Source: Toxorhynchites rutilus septentrionalis
Taxonomy: Eukaryota > Arthropoda > Insecta > Diptera > Culicidae
Direction of reading: 5' to 3'
DNA length: 64,000 bases
Assembly (NCBI RefSeq): GCF_029784135.1
Contig: NC_073746.1
Coordinates: forward strand, 60,052,097-60,116,096
Under the pieces are notes generated by a model, which did not search any database, was not told where the DNA came from, and saw nothing but the letters and a program-made list of their open reading frames with translations. A program made the translations under genes and the position numbers. This document shows positions 23,530 through 34,152 of this stretch, piece after piece (within the stretch, counting starts at the first letter, position 1; each line of letters begins with the position of its first letter).

Positions 23530-24026
23530 TTGGTGATTACGTCTCCTATTCAGACATGGGCAGTATAGTAGCATGTCCGAAAAAGAACCTGAAACTATTG
23601 AGAACCAGAGCAGAGGGTCCAAAGCCCTAAGAAGGATGGTTGTAATAGCTGTTATCCATGGTTATTATGGAAAGAAATAAATGGATAAACTCCTAATCAC
23701 ATCACTCACCACAGTGAATCCTGATTCTTACCTCTCCCCACTAACAACTATTCCTTCCTTGATAAACGCTAGGGAACCACGCTATAGAGGCGATCCTTCT
23801 GGCCTTCGGGCGACGAATATCATACTAACATTCCTTCCCTTCCTCTGGTGACGTGGCCGGCGTCGTTATTGATTATTTACTGTTCGAATCATCGAAACTT
23901 GCACAATGAGAGTGGTTTGCTACTCCCAAGCACCATTCGGTGTGTTCTTTGTGCAATTTCGCTGGTTTAGGTCAATCACGGAGAGCAACTACAAAGTGTA
24001 TAGCCTACCCAAGCTCAAGCTCAAGA
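23530..24026 (+). mobile_element. 3' tail of a non-LTR retrotransposon (RTE/JAM1-like?)
   Basis: A C-rich, non-coding stretch with moderate G+C (for example CGGCCTTCGGGCG-like and GTGACGTGGCCGGCGTCG) ends in the short tandem AAGCTCAAGCTCAAG at 24011-24025. A 3' end of simple tandem repeats rather than poly(A) is typical of RTE-type non-LTR elements. No reverse transcriptase precedes it, so it would be a 5'-truncated copy. Naming the family would need a repeat library. Confidence 0.45.
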
Positions 24027-24320
24027 AAGATTATCTCTGAAAGAGAGAGTGAGAAATTATCTCTGACAATTTTCCCTAAGAGAATTTATTTCTAAAAGAG
24101 ATTGTCGCTAAGATAAGGGGAACGATATACTCTGAGACAGAACGAGAAAAGATATCTCTGAGAGAGAGCGATGGACTAATCACACATATTCTCCGCTCTG
24201 GTTTAATGTTAAACATATCGAAGAAAGAGAAAATATATTTCAGAGAGAGTAACGCTGAGAGAATCTATCTGTGAGTGACTGTATATCTCTGCAAAATAAC
24301 GAAAAATGCTTTGAGAAAAA
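24027..24320. repeat. Degenerate GAGA-rich repeat
   Basis: Scattered units of the type TATCTCTGAGAGAGAG over about 270 bp, more diverged than the main array at 25.66-26.28 kb. Confidence 0.5.
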
Positions 24321-24324
24321 AATC

Positions 24325-25153
24325 GAGAGGTTGTATCCGAGACACGACCGTTTTGGACGTAGGACTGCGCAATCTTTTTTTTTTTAATTTGTTGGTTTAT
24401 CATTTCGAATGTTATTTGCGAATACGTCGAAATTTCATAACTCTTTAGTAAAAAGTTCCGGTGATCCTGAAAAGGTTTAATGGCTTGCATGGTTTTGTAG
24501 AATCATTTCGAAACGTAATGATGCTTTCTTGCCTTTGTGAGAACAATTCACTAATTGGTCTTATGTCGTAATTTGTTTTTTATATCAATGCACGCATTGC
24601 ACTGAGTCTGATGGTTGTGTTAATTGCAATGCCAGATGCAGCGAAATATTCGTTAGCGTTCACAGCTCGAGGGGAAACATAAAACACAAAACGAGCAGAA
24701 TAAGCGACTTTTGTTGTTTCGGACACTGAAAGATTCTGAGAATTTTCTTCAGAGGAGATGCAATACTTATACGCTAGCGACAGCTTAGATAATATGCAAG
24801 GGTGGAGTTTACTTCACAAATATTCTCGTTTCGCTATCCCCCTTCGTTGTTTCTATTCTAGCGGCTGCATAAGTTGCTCGTTATTGACAGCTCTGTTCGG
24901 GAAAGCACATAAATGAACAGAACAAATGTATGGGGAAATGGGAATGCTTCCAATTTTCATCAATTTAAACCATATACATGGGATTGTAATGTATAGCATA
25001 TCAAACAAAACTTACAAAATTTTCGATTCGATTGGTATGTAAATCGTTAAAATCCGTTCGCAGCAAAAATAGTTATTAACGTTAACTTTATTTCATAAAA
25101 ACGTGACCTGTTTTCTGATTTGGTACCCTTAATGTAAGACGTAGTCCTACGTC
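24325..25153. repeat. Dispersed repeat with GACGTAG palindromic ends, copy 2
   Basis: Starts with GTTGTATCCGAGACACGACC and GGACGTAGGACTGC (24355) and ends with GACGTAGTCCTACGTC (25138-25153). It shares with copy 1 the word GTTGCTCGTTATTGACAGC (near 24872) and the terminal 130 bp. A third, shorter copy of one end is at 54305-54640. Confidence 0.6.
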
Positions 25154-25655
25154 AAAAAGGAACAGAGAAGAGAACATAACTGAGAAAGAAAGATAAAACA
25201 GATTAGTAAGTCGTCTGACTCGACCGTACAGCCGCGGTCGCTGATGAATCAGTCGAGTCGTCTAGTTTGTTTGGATGGGTTTGTCCACCTTGTTAATTTT
25301 CAAAACCAGTATCCCCTTGTTCCGCTTTTATCTTCAGAAATTGTTTTACGCCCGATCTAGAATTGCCTTAAGATGTATTGAACTACAATAACAACATTCA
25401 ATTTAGAAATTAGAAAATTTTACAAATTTTAAAATCACCATTTTCCAAGCAACACAATCAATTGAGGGACTCAAAGGGAAAGGGGTGACATGTTTGATTT
25501 TCTCTTTTATAATCTTTCTGTTTTATAACAGAAAGTTATGACGTTATGACTTCAGGTATTTAACGCTGAGAAAATAATCACGATTGATCAATTTTAGAAA
25601 TGTTTAGTCTATGTTTGTTCTTTTTCTCAAAAACAAACACATGTCTTGACATCTG
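25154..25655. other. Spacer containing a partial TIR repeat
   Basis: 25460-25520 (ATTGAGGGACTCAAAGGG, then AAAGGGGTGACATG) resembles the left end of the element at 26299-26573. The region 25215-25265 holds an inverted pair GACTCGAC/GTCGAGTC. No gene is seen. Confidence 0.4.
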
Positions 25656-25659
25656 ACTC

Positions 25660-26280
25660 TTAGAGAGAAAGTTGGATCTGTTTAACAACTATCTCTGAGA
25701 GAGAAAGCAATTATCTCAGAGAGAGACAGAGATCGCAATTATCTCTGAGAAAGAGAGAGAGATCGCAATTATCTCTGAGAGAGAGAGCAATTATCTCAGA
25801 GAAAGAGAGAGATCGCAATTATCTCTGAGAGTGAGAGAGAGCGCAATTATCTCTGAGAGAGGAGAGCGCAATCATCTCTGAGAGAGAGCGCAATTATCTC
25901 TGAGAGAGAGAGCGCGCAATTATCTCTGAGAGAGAGAGAGCGCAATTATCTCTGAGAGAGAGAGAGAGAGCGCAATTATCTCTGAGAGAGAGAGAGAGAG
26001 AGCGCAATTATCTCTGAGAGAGAGAGCGCAATTATCTCTGAAAGAGAGAGCGGAATTATCTCTGAAAGAGAGAGCGCAATTATCTCTGAGAGAGAGAGAG
26101 CGCAATTATCTCAGAGAGAGAGAGAGAGAGCGCAATTATCTCAGAGAGAGAGAGAGCGCAATTATCTCAGAGAGAGAGAGAGCGCAATTATCTCTGAAAG
26201 AGAGAGAGAGCAATTATCTCTATTAGAAGGAGAGAACAATTATCTCTGAGAGAGAGAGAGCAATTATTTCTGAGAGAAAA
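25660..26280. repeat. GAGA minisatellite, about two dozen units
   Basis: Units of roughly 22-36 bp consist of GCAATTATCTCTGAGA or GCAATTATCTCAGAGA followed by a variable GA run. I count about 23 units. The GA run length varies from unit to unit while the GCAATTATCTC core is nearly invariant, pointing to unequal exchange or slippage. The repeated GAGAG words are potential binding sites for GAGA-type factors (inference). Open frames across it (for example minus strand 25920-26105) are an artefact of repetition. Confidence 0.9.
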
Positions 26281-26298
26281 AGAAAAAAGACAGAAAGA

Positions 26299-26573
26299 CC
26301 AATTGAGGGGCTCAGAAGAAAAGAGGTGTAAGTGACTTGAAGGATTTCTCTTCATCAACTTTTTCTTTAGTGAATAACTCAACTGCAAAAACGTTCCAAT
26401 CTGAGTTTACTATAGAATCCGATAGATGAGTTTCTGACCTAATTTCCGAATTGTTAAATACAGTGGGGAATGTGTTTGCAGCTTAGAGAAAAAAAAAAGC
26501 TGCAGAGAGAGTAGATGTAAAGGGATCGATAATATCACTTACACCCCTTTCATGTTGAGCCCCTCAATTATCT
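26299..26573. mobile_element. Small TIR element (ATTGAGGGGCTCA ends)
   Basis: The left end, ATTGAGGGGCTCAGAAGAAA then GAGGTGTAAGTGA, pairs with the right end, TCACTTACACCCC then GAGCCCCTCAAT. About 275 bp with no coding capacity: a MITE. A second copy, interrupted by another element, is at 54990-56301. Confidence 0.7.
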
Positions 26574-27318
26574 TCGAGAGAAAGAACCAAAAAGTTTTCT
26601 TTGAAATAGAAATCGAAGGAAAATATCTGTGACAGAGGGATTGTTTCAGAGAGAATCGTGAGAAAAAAATATTACTGACATTGAAAAAACAGAACAGAAA
26701 AGAATTTTCAAAATTACCAGCGCATCAAAAAATCACAGATTTTTTTATTTATAAACACCAAGCATCTCCTGAATATACGAAGCAATTATTTCTGAAAAGA
26801 AAAAGAGAGCTATTGTCTTTCACAGAGAACGATTTTCTTTGAAAGTGCAATCTTCTGAGAGAGCGAGAGTGACTATCTTATTCAGGCAGGAGAAAAACAA
26901 TTAGAGAATAGCGAAAACTACAAAAAACTAGCATTCTTTTTTTGGTGTAAAAGTAGACATTTCAGGAGCCATAAGTTTACTAAAACGACCTTTCATTTGT
27001 ATTTTCAGACTACCCGTAATTTTGAAGTACCAATCCCAAGGGTGGAATAAAAATATATTTTGACAAGAAACAAATATAGGTTTGAGCAAAATCGGAGAGT
27101 TTTTAATTTTTTCATGAAATTGTTTTATATTGGCAGACTTTTTATGTATAAAGATAAAAAAATTTTAAAAAAATCTCTGCTGTTTCTACTTCTCTTTTAG
27201 GATTTCAATTTGACTGCAGCACTGCATATTACTCTTATTGTATTCTAAGAACCATAAAACAATTATTTGGATTTTCAAATTAAGGCTTTAAATTTTTTTG
27301 TGCAAACTCTGTATGTAA
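26574..27318. other. AT-rich non-coding region
   Basis: Scattered GAGA words near 26580-26880, then nothing recognised. Confidence 0.4.
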
Positions 27319-28136
27319 TCTATATATATATATATTTTTTTTTGGGCCGGGGAAGGTTTTCGTGATAGTTTGAGGCCCCTCCCTTCTCGCTAAGTGGGGG
27401 CTGCGATACAAATGAAACACAAATTTCTACATTACTCGAGAATTAATCAAGCAAATGAAACCAAATTTGGCATGTGAAGGGTTTAGTGTGCAATAAATGT
27501 TTCTATGGTGGTTAGACTATCCACCCCCTCTCTAAAGACTGCCATAGAAATGAAACATACATTTCTGCATAATTCAAGAACTAATCAAGCACAATTTGGG
27601 ATGTGAGGGTTTTTGGATATGAGAATGATGGTATGACACCCCTCCCTCCTCTGGAATGGAGAGGGGGTCCCATAAAAATATTACACATATTTCAACCAAA
27701 AATATTACAACCAAACATGACAATTGAAGATTTTCGGAAAACTCTTAAGGAAAAAGGGAAACTTCCGAAAATTTTATTCCCATATGTTCTACGCACGATG
27801 AAACGCACTCCTATATCTTCTTCTAATTGTCCGATTTAGGGCTGTCTTTATTCTATCATTTATTCCATGTTTCGAAGAAACATGTTTTTTGCAAGTGGTT
27901 GAAAAATCTTGAAAGAGAATTGTGTCTGAAAATAATCTGATATTATAATGATGAGTTTTGTTAGAAATACTAGGAATTTTATAGTAAAAGGTAAATTCAA
28001 CGAGTTCGATTAGAAGAACCAATGAACAGTTCTGCGATTGGACCCATCTTGCTCATAGTAAGAAAACGTGAATGTTTGAAAGTATTGATAACAAAAAATA
28101 AATTTTGGGCGGGACGAAGTTTGCCGGGTCAGCTAG
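27319..28136 (+). mobile_element. Non-autonomous Helitron-like element
   Basis: Begins TCTATATATATATA after a host A (27318) and ends GGGTCAGCTAG followed by host T (28137), the A|T insertion pattern with 5' TC and 3' CTAG of Helitrons. The last 300 bp match the fragment at 14860-15181. Pairs of related segments around 27450-27560 (AAATTTGGCATGTGAAGGG and similar) indicate internal repetition. There is no Rep/helicase. Length 818 bp. Confidence 0.65.
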
Positions 28137-28214
28137 TAATTAATAATATTGATGATAGATATGCATGAAACACTGTAAAAAAATTTACGACAACTGTCCG
28201 CAACTATCGTGATA

Positions 28215-28641
28215 CAGGAAAACTTCGATATAACGTACCCTCGTTATAACGTACCCTCGATATAACGTCACTCGATATAACGTACATTTTACCTCGATAT
28301 AACGTACACATTATCAAAGTCCAAAAAAAATTTTTTTTTCTGAAAGAACAATAAGTTATCTAAAGCTTGTATTGTAACTTTAACCGATCCCGAAATACAA
28401 CTGTTTTGTGATTCCGGATTCTAAATGAATCAAACATCAATCAACAGAACGAAGGGGAACATCATGAGAAAAGTTGGCTTCGTCTTCTTATTGTTTTTAT
28501 TCATCAACCTTACACAAACAGCAACACAATAAAGTAATATTGCTACGTTTCAGAGTTCTTTATTATGCTTCGATATAACGTACAATTCGATACAACGTAC
28601 AATTTTGAAAGTAAAATGTACGTTATATCTAAGTTACCCTG
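28215..28641. mobile_element. Tc1/pogo-like MITE with iterated subterminal motifs
   Basis: Flanked by TA (28213-28214, 28642-28643). The ends are CAGGAAAACTTCGATATAAC and the complement CAGGGTAACTTAGATATAAC. The left end repeats the unit CTCGATATAACGTAC about five times in 100 bp and the right end has three more. Repeated subterminal motifs of this kind are usual transposase-binding sites. 427 bp, no coding sequence. Confidence 0.75.
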
Positions 28642-28643
28642 TA

Positions 28644-29410
28644 CATTCCATTCTGCTTCATATAGTTTACCATCCAATTTAGCGACTTGAATGTAAATGC
28701 TTCTGATTAACTCAATTAAAACTTTTGTACTTGAAAAAGTGCTTTTGTTTTGTCAAATATATTGATTTCCATCAAGTGTCTAATGAACTGATTCCAAATA
28801 TTTCATGACTGCTCACAAACTTCACCAAGATTTAACAAGTTTTTAGAATAGCCTCTTAGCTGAAAACCTGGACGAATCCAACAGGAAACTCGGATTCCGA
28901 GACAAAATCGGAAACGATTGAATTCTTAATTCGGGCCCCAGGCCTAGCAAACCACTCTTCTTTCAAATTGCCTAAATCGTAAAATTGACAACAAGAAGTC
29001 TGCACGAGTTTCGAATTCGCAAATCGGCTGATTGAAGGAAGAAGCTTTTTTTTGCATATTATGTACCCCGCATCATATGTGCACCAGAGTTTGTATATAC
29101 TTTCGCCCGAAACAGACAAACAAAACGACAATCTGTCAAATCGCTTGTGTGGGGTTTGCAGTATTTTTACGCGGTGATTTCAAACGCGAGACGCTGCAGC
29201 GAATCGAGTGAACCCACGAACTCACTGCTCACCGCTGCTGCGGAATCGCGACAAGGAAAAAAAAACCTTACTGATAAAAAAAAAATGATTCACTTGTGGG
29301 ATGAATAATTGCTTAGAACACATACGGGGCGTTCTGGCAGTTGCCCCCCCACCCGGAGTGGGGTAAATTGATCGCTTCTACCATCGTTTCCTGGAAATTC
29401 AATATTACTC
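28644..29410. other. Non-coding region
   Basis: No gene identified. 29140-29260 is CpG-richer and includes ACGCTGCAGCGAATCGAG-like sequence. The open frame on the minus strand at 28856-29131 has no recognisable domain. Confidence 0.35.
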
Positions 29411-29745
29411 ACCTCTATTCTTCGGGTATTTCCGCAAGGATTGTTGCTATTGCTACCGCTACTTCCGCCTGCTTGCTGGACTTCCGACCCGGTATGTGTT
29501 AGTTTTCTCCTGAAGGTTGCGAGAAATGGCCTCCTGTAGAATGTTTCGTGGGTTGATTCTAGGGTCGAATCAGGAGAATGATAGCTTCACACACGCACTC
29601 AAAATCACTAATTATTGTGCACCGATTTCACGTACCGAACAATTGCCATATCCTTCAGGCCACGACTATACACGGAACACAGTAAAAACGCTGAGCCCGT
29701 TCCGGTAGCGTCTGGTAGTGACAAAAATTTCACACTCTCTTTTTC
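29411..29745 (-). promoter_or_regulatory. Possible 5' untranslated exon on the minus strand
   Basis: Read on the minus strand, this GC-richer stretch ends with the splice donor AATAGAG followed by GTGAGTAATA (boundary near 29411). It contains TCAGCG/TCAGT-like initiator words near 29690-29710 and no long open frame. Upstream (29750-30280) the sequence is rich in GAGTGAG and CACAC words, as seen in housekeeping-type insect promoters. If real it would be the first exon of a gene extending leftward; I found no matching coding exon. Confidence 0.3.
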
Positions 29746-30460
29746 TCGCTAGATTTTCTTCCCGAGGTCCGTCCAACTGTGGTAGGCTGTATATCCGACG
29801 CACGCACACTTGTCGCTCTGCGGTTTGTCTCTCGTCACACAAGCGGAGTGAGAACGTTTATGTTCGAAAGTGAGTGAGAGTGAGCGAGACAGCTGGGGCA
29901 ACTGTGACGTCAACGATTGCGCACCCACACACTGTTAGCGTGTCAGTAGCATACTGGCATACATGTGTGTCCGTTCAACAGCCGCAGCAGGGAAAACACA
30001 ACATTCTGGCGACAGCAAGTCTGCATACAAATTTCACACAATTTACGGCAATATTTCCAGCAACCAACACTTACTAATTGTACTCGAGCGTGTTATGCAT
30101 CCATTGGAACCGTTTGAAACCGAATATTCACTAATTTAACGCGATTGATGGAAGAATTTCGCGACACCATAACACTGTTGTTTATCTAGAAGAGGAACGA
30201 TTTTACTTTCGATAAGGGGTGTGGGAGAAGCGATCGATGTTCGAAAATTCGAAATGAACTCTGCAGATCGATGCGCTGACTAGCGGCGATTGGTAGAATC
30301 AGGGTTGTGCTGGGGTGGTTCTTACGGTGAGTTTAGACTAGGAATATATTCAAGTGAAAAAAATATGATGAAATTTATAGAAATCGTATCAACCGTTTAC
30401 ACTAGCGCGAACTTATATTATGAATATATTCACATTTTCGGTGAATTTATTCACCTGAAG
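29746..30460. promoter_or_regulatory. Possible promoter region, GC-richer
   Basis: Contains GTGAGTGAGAGTGAGCGAGAC (GAGA-like words), GTCTCTCGTCACAC and a palindromic TGACGTCA (29905-29912, a perfect CRE half-site pair). Contrast with the AT-rich background suggests regulatory DNA, but direction and target are not decided by the sequence. Confidence 0.3.
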
Positions 30461-30466
30461 TTAGTG

Positions 30467-30681
30467 CTCCCTTGGCCGAGTGGTTAGCGTCATAACTAAC
30501 ATGCCGGGTGTTCGGGTTCGATTCCCGTTCTGGTCGGGGGAATTTTTCGTCAAAGAAATTTCCTCCGACTTGCACTGTGATCACGCGTACGTATTCTAGA
30601 GCTTGCCACTCAGAATGCATTCAAGGCGTGTTATTTGGCATAGAAATCTCAACTAAGTACTAATAAAAATGACGCAAGTAA
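30467..30681 (+). mobile_element. tRNA-headed SINE, family 3, 5' part of an interrupted copy
   Basis: A tRNA-like head with A box TGGCCGAGTGG and B box GGGTTCGATTCCC is followed by a tail that stops at GCAAGTAA (30681). The remaining 3' part continues at 34858. The same SINE, uninterrupted, is on the minus strand at 54660-54965, which proves that the two parts belong together. It is not a functional tRNA gene, because the head is followed by SINE body and the acceptor stem does not pair well. Confidence 0.88.
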
Positions 30682-31300
30682 TACCAGGGACAGACATACA
30701 GCTGTACTTGCGTTGTAAGAGTACAGCGTTGTACAGGTACTATCGTACCATGACAGACATACTTTGGTTGTACATTGTACCGCATGTCAAACTGACAATC
30801 AGGAATTTAAATCTATTGCATTCGGATTGACGACGGAATGGTGTCGACATCTGGATACGACATTAGTGTGTGTGAGGCCAACTCTTCTCTATCAGATTAG
30901 TCGACCCTAAGGCAGTTTTCAATTACTAAAATTTGTATGAAATGTTTTTTCTTGGCGTTGTTTGCCTACTAGAAGTACGTTGTTCTGACCCTAATTTAAA
31001 CTATTTTCTATAAATTTCCAAATATTCTCACCAAAACTTACCATTATAATATCAAATTATATTTAGACATAATTTTTGTACGATATTTTTTCACTACTTG
31101 CATGCAAAAGTGATTTTCATTTACATGGAGTACTAATTTGATTTGTGAAAAATAATTATCATTCATAGTTTTTATTTTGAAAGTGTGTTCATTTCTTCTG
31201 CAAACCCATATTGTCATGCCTACTCCCCCGTTTCGTAATAGGAAGCTCAATGCCGTCAACGTTCTTGCTTGTTTATTTTTTGTATCTTTATTTCTTCAGG

Positions 31301-32619
31301 ATGCTCAACGTAATCAGAACGAAAATGATTCAAAATAACAGAAAAATTCAAATGCTGTTGAAGCAGAGCAGAAAATATAGGATGTTAGCTTTGATATCTA
31401 GGAAGCTCTACAGGAAATACGTTTCGTTACTCTCTAGTCCGGTTAAATCCCGAAAACGTAGGGTGTGGTCAACTGTAAGATGCATTTGAATATCAACTTT
31501 AATTTCTCTAACTATATCGGTCTTTCAGGTAGAAAATTCTAGATTTTGGGAAGATGAAGTACTATAGTTTAGTGATAAAAAGTTCAAAAACACGTTTCGG
31601 GTTGACAGATGTACGTTTAATTTGTTGGTCAAAAAATTACATCGCCTGCAAAGAGAAGATACTCTTTGGCGGTCTGCTATTCGGTTGGAGAAACGCATCG
31701 CTATTGCCCTATATGCTTTCGGATCGTCAGCGGAATATAGAACTATTGGAAGTCTATTCGGTGTAGGAAGAACAACTACGGGTGAACTGGTCATTGAAAT
31801 CTGCAATGCGGTTGTAGATGTTGTGCAACACGAAGTGTTTGACGCATACCCACCAACCTCGGAGAAGATATCAGAAATAGTCGGTGGCTACGAGAAACTG
31901 GGTTTTCCACAATGCTACGGTGCCATTGATGGATGCCATATAGAAGTCAAAGTATCAAAAAATGAGGCAACCGACTACTATAACTTCAAAGGATGGCATT
32001 CGGTTATTCTGTTTGCTGCGGTGGATCATCGTTACCGGTTCACATATATCATCGTAGGAGTTCCTGGCCGTTCAAATGATTCAACTATTTTTGAGAACTC
32101 CAAACTCAAAAAAGTACACTGCACGAACGAGACATTAAAAGCGCATTCGAAACTAATCGAAGGGGTTGTAGTACCGATGCTGTTGATCGGCGATTCGGCT
32201 TTCAGGCTGTGAAACCAGGTGATGAAGCCGTTTCTATTTTCTGTAGATCAGCCGGAGCATGAAAAGTTATTTAATTATCATCTATCAGCATGCCGACGGG
32301 TTGTAGAGAATGCTTTCGGCCATCTGAAGGCCCATTTCAGAAGAATCGGGAAAGTTTGGAGGTCGACCTAAATAATGTCAATACAATTATCAAAACTTGC
32401 TGCATTCTACATAACCTATGTAACAACCACAATGACCATATTAACAAAAAATGGATGATCCAGCTTCAAACCTTAAATTCGAAGCAACAACCACAAAGAG
32501 GATTGATAGTAAGAAACGAAAACGCATCAGCATCCAGGATTAGAAACGCACTGATGGTACATTTCGGTAAATATCACAGGGAAACTGTCCCATTATCTCC
32601 CTCTATATTCACTGTATAA
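31301..32619 (+). pseudogene. Harbinger DDE nuclease-transposase with two nonsense codons
   Basis: The enzyme cuts the transposon ends and needs the Myb-like partner for nuclear import and DNA binding (known for the superfamily). Exon 1 is taken from the Met at 31301 (MLNVIRTKM) to 31474; a 54-bp intron (GTAAGA...TTTCAG) joins to 31529. The DDE motifs are visible: GAIDGCHIEV, LLIGDSAF and VVENAFGHLKAHF. Two in-frame stops break it, TAG at 31565-31567 and TGA at 32210-32212, and the rest is open to 32619. The exon 1 start is uncertain, because TTTCTTCAG directly before 31300 could be a splice acceptor of an earlier exon. Few lesions suggest a recently active family. Confidence 0.85.
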
Positions 32620-32719
32620 ACAGTGGGTGGTACCCACCACCGCAAACTTTTTATCAATTTCTGTATTCATTTGATTTTTTGAACATGTTTTATTTGGTTC
32701 AAATTTCCAAGTACACAAT

Positions 32720-34152
32720 TCAAATTTTATCGACCAGCTTGCTCATCAACGCGTTATTTTCTTTCATGAGCTCGATTATTTGAAGATCTGTAGTCTTGGA
32801 ATGCTCCATAAAAGTAACCATATTTTCGTTTTCCTTTATAGCCAATTCCAACAATTTTTCCTGCGGCTTGATGATGGCAGTGTTGGTGATGGCGATGATA
32901 CTGATGATGTCGGCGCAGAAGGTGACATAAACATAGATTGAGCGAATGTGTCGTTCTCCGGGTTGTACGCTTCATCTAAATACACTGCATCGCAGTAGTC
33001 ATGATCTGGAACAAAATAAAAGATATTGTTAGTTGCTTCGTTAATGCCTGATATAGATCAAAAAACTGTTTTCAAGTTGAGTGAAAAACTATAAAATTTG
33101 GCTGGAATACTTTCCAGAAGATGCCGGATGAACTATCTATTCTATCTTGAATCAGAACACAACTCAAATTACTCATAAATCCAAAGCTGCTTCAATGAAA
33201 ATGAATTTGAATGCTAAGACTGAGTGGTTATTTACATACATTCACGTTCCGCGCATGATTCTGCAAGGTCTCAGTTTGATTCTTTTCAGAATAATTATAC
33301 CAAACAGGTCATTTGGACCACCGCTAAAGTCAAGTATATTTGTACGACTCAAATTGAAAGGGAAGTTCTTATCTCACATTAAATAAATTAAAAATGGTAA
33401 GGAAAGCTTTCTAGATGATGTTTAACACAAGAGAAAATCGATCCATGCAGTCTCCTTCTTTCGAAAATTTACTGTCAAAATTACTTTTAACTTACCGGAA
33501 CCAATCACCTGTTTTGTTTATAAGTATGGAGAAAGCTGTGTAGAATATCAAAATAATCCCAAGAAGAAGGTGATCCTCCCGAGGGCCCCATGGCGTTTCT
33601 TTCGAATCTGTAAAAGTACACTATCTCAAAAAATTGCTGACTCAAACACAGTTTTAACAGCCGAAAAGCATGTTAATTCGAGCCAATATAAAAACATATT
33701 TGGTCCGTATGCTTTGTAAATATGTCTTTTTAGTAGCTCAGTTGTCAAAATAATCACAAATGCCACAAAAAATATCTTATCTCTGGTATTAATTTCATGA
33801 ATTTTTTCAGTGGATCAGGAATTTATGAAAATCAGGGGCACTTGTGATTATTTTGACAAAGGGCACATTTCCCCACGTAGGGACCAAATATGCCATTATT
33901 TTGACTTGATTTTATATTCTTTTCAAAAAGTATCTACCTGTACTTCCGAGAGAGATTATTGATCCGGTTTTTCAATTCGACCGCCGTAAGTATAACGCCG
34001 TGGCCTTTCAGCTCCTCACACATTTGCTTGTAGATGTGGGAGTTCTTGGAAGTGCTCCGAAGGGACAGAATATTGTCCTTCCACACTTCAATGACGACCA
34101 ACATCCCCGATTTGTCGAGCATCGTAGCCTTCCTTTTCTTTGCTAGCTCCAT
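32720..34152 (-). pseudogene. Harbinger-associated MADF/Myb-SANT-like protein, one frameshift
   Basis: Exon 1 runs from the Met at 34152 (MELAKKRKATMLDKSG) to a donor near 33928 and encodes a helix-rich DNA-binding domain (VIEVWKDNI, IYKQMCEELKGHG, NRINNLSRKYR). Exon 2, about 33500-33608, encodes the conserved SGGSPSSWDYFDILHSF stretch, and exon 3 begins after CCAG near 33006. Exon 3 holds an acidic and Ser/Pro-rich linker, then needs a one-base shift near 32860-32880 to reach the C-terminal coiled coil (KLLELAIKENENM ... ELMKENNALMSKLVDKI), stopping at 32720. This is the second protein of a Harbinger pair; it helps the transposase enter the nucleus and bind the ends (family knowledge). Confidence 0.75.

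Noticed and set aside
25215..25270. CTGATGA within a possible stem, suggesting a hammerhead ribozyme
   Set aside because: The required GAAA core and matching cleavage-site stem are not found next to it; the pairing GACTCGAC/GTCGAGTC alone is not sufficient.
25920..26105. Minus-strand frame with iterated SLRDNCAL units
   Set aside because: It is the translation of the GAGA minisatellite and has no independent coding signal.
25660..26280. CRISPR-like repeat-spacer array
   Set aside because: There are no unique spacers; the variable part is only the length of a GA run, and the context is a eukaryotic genome.
30470..30545. Apparent tRNA gene
   Set aside because: A and B boxes are present but it is the head of a SINE with a second copy at 54660-54965, and the acceptor stem does not pair.
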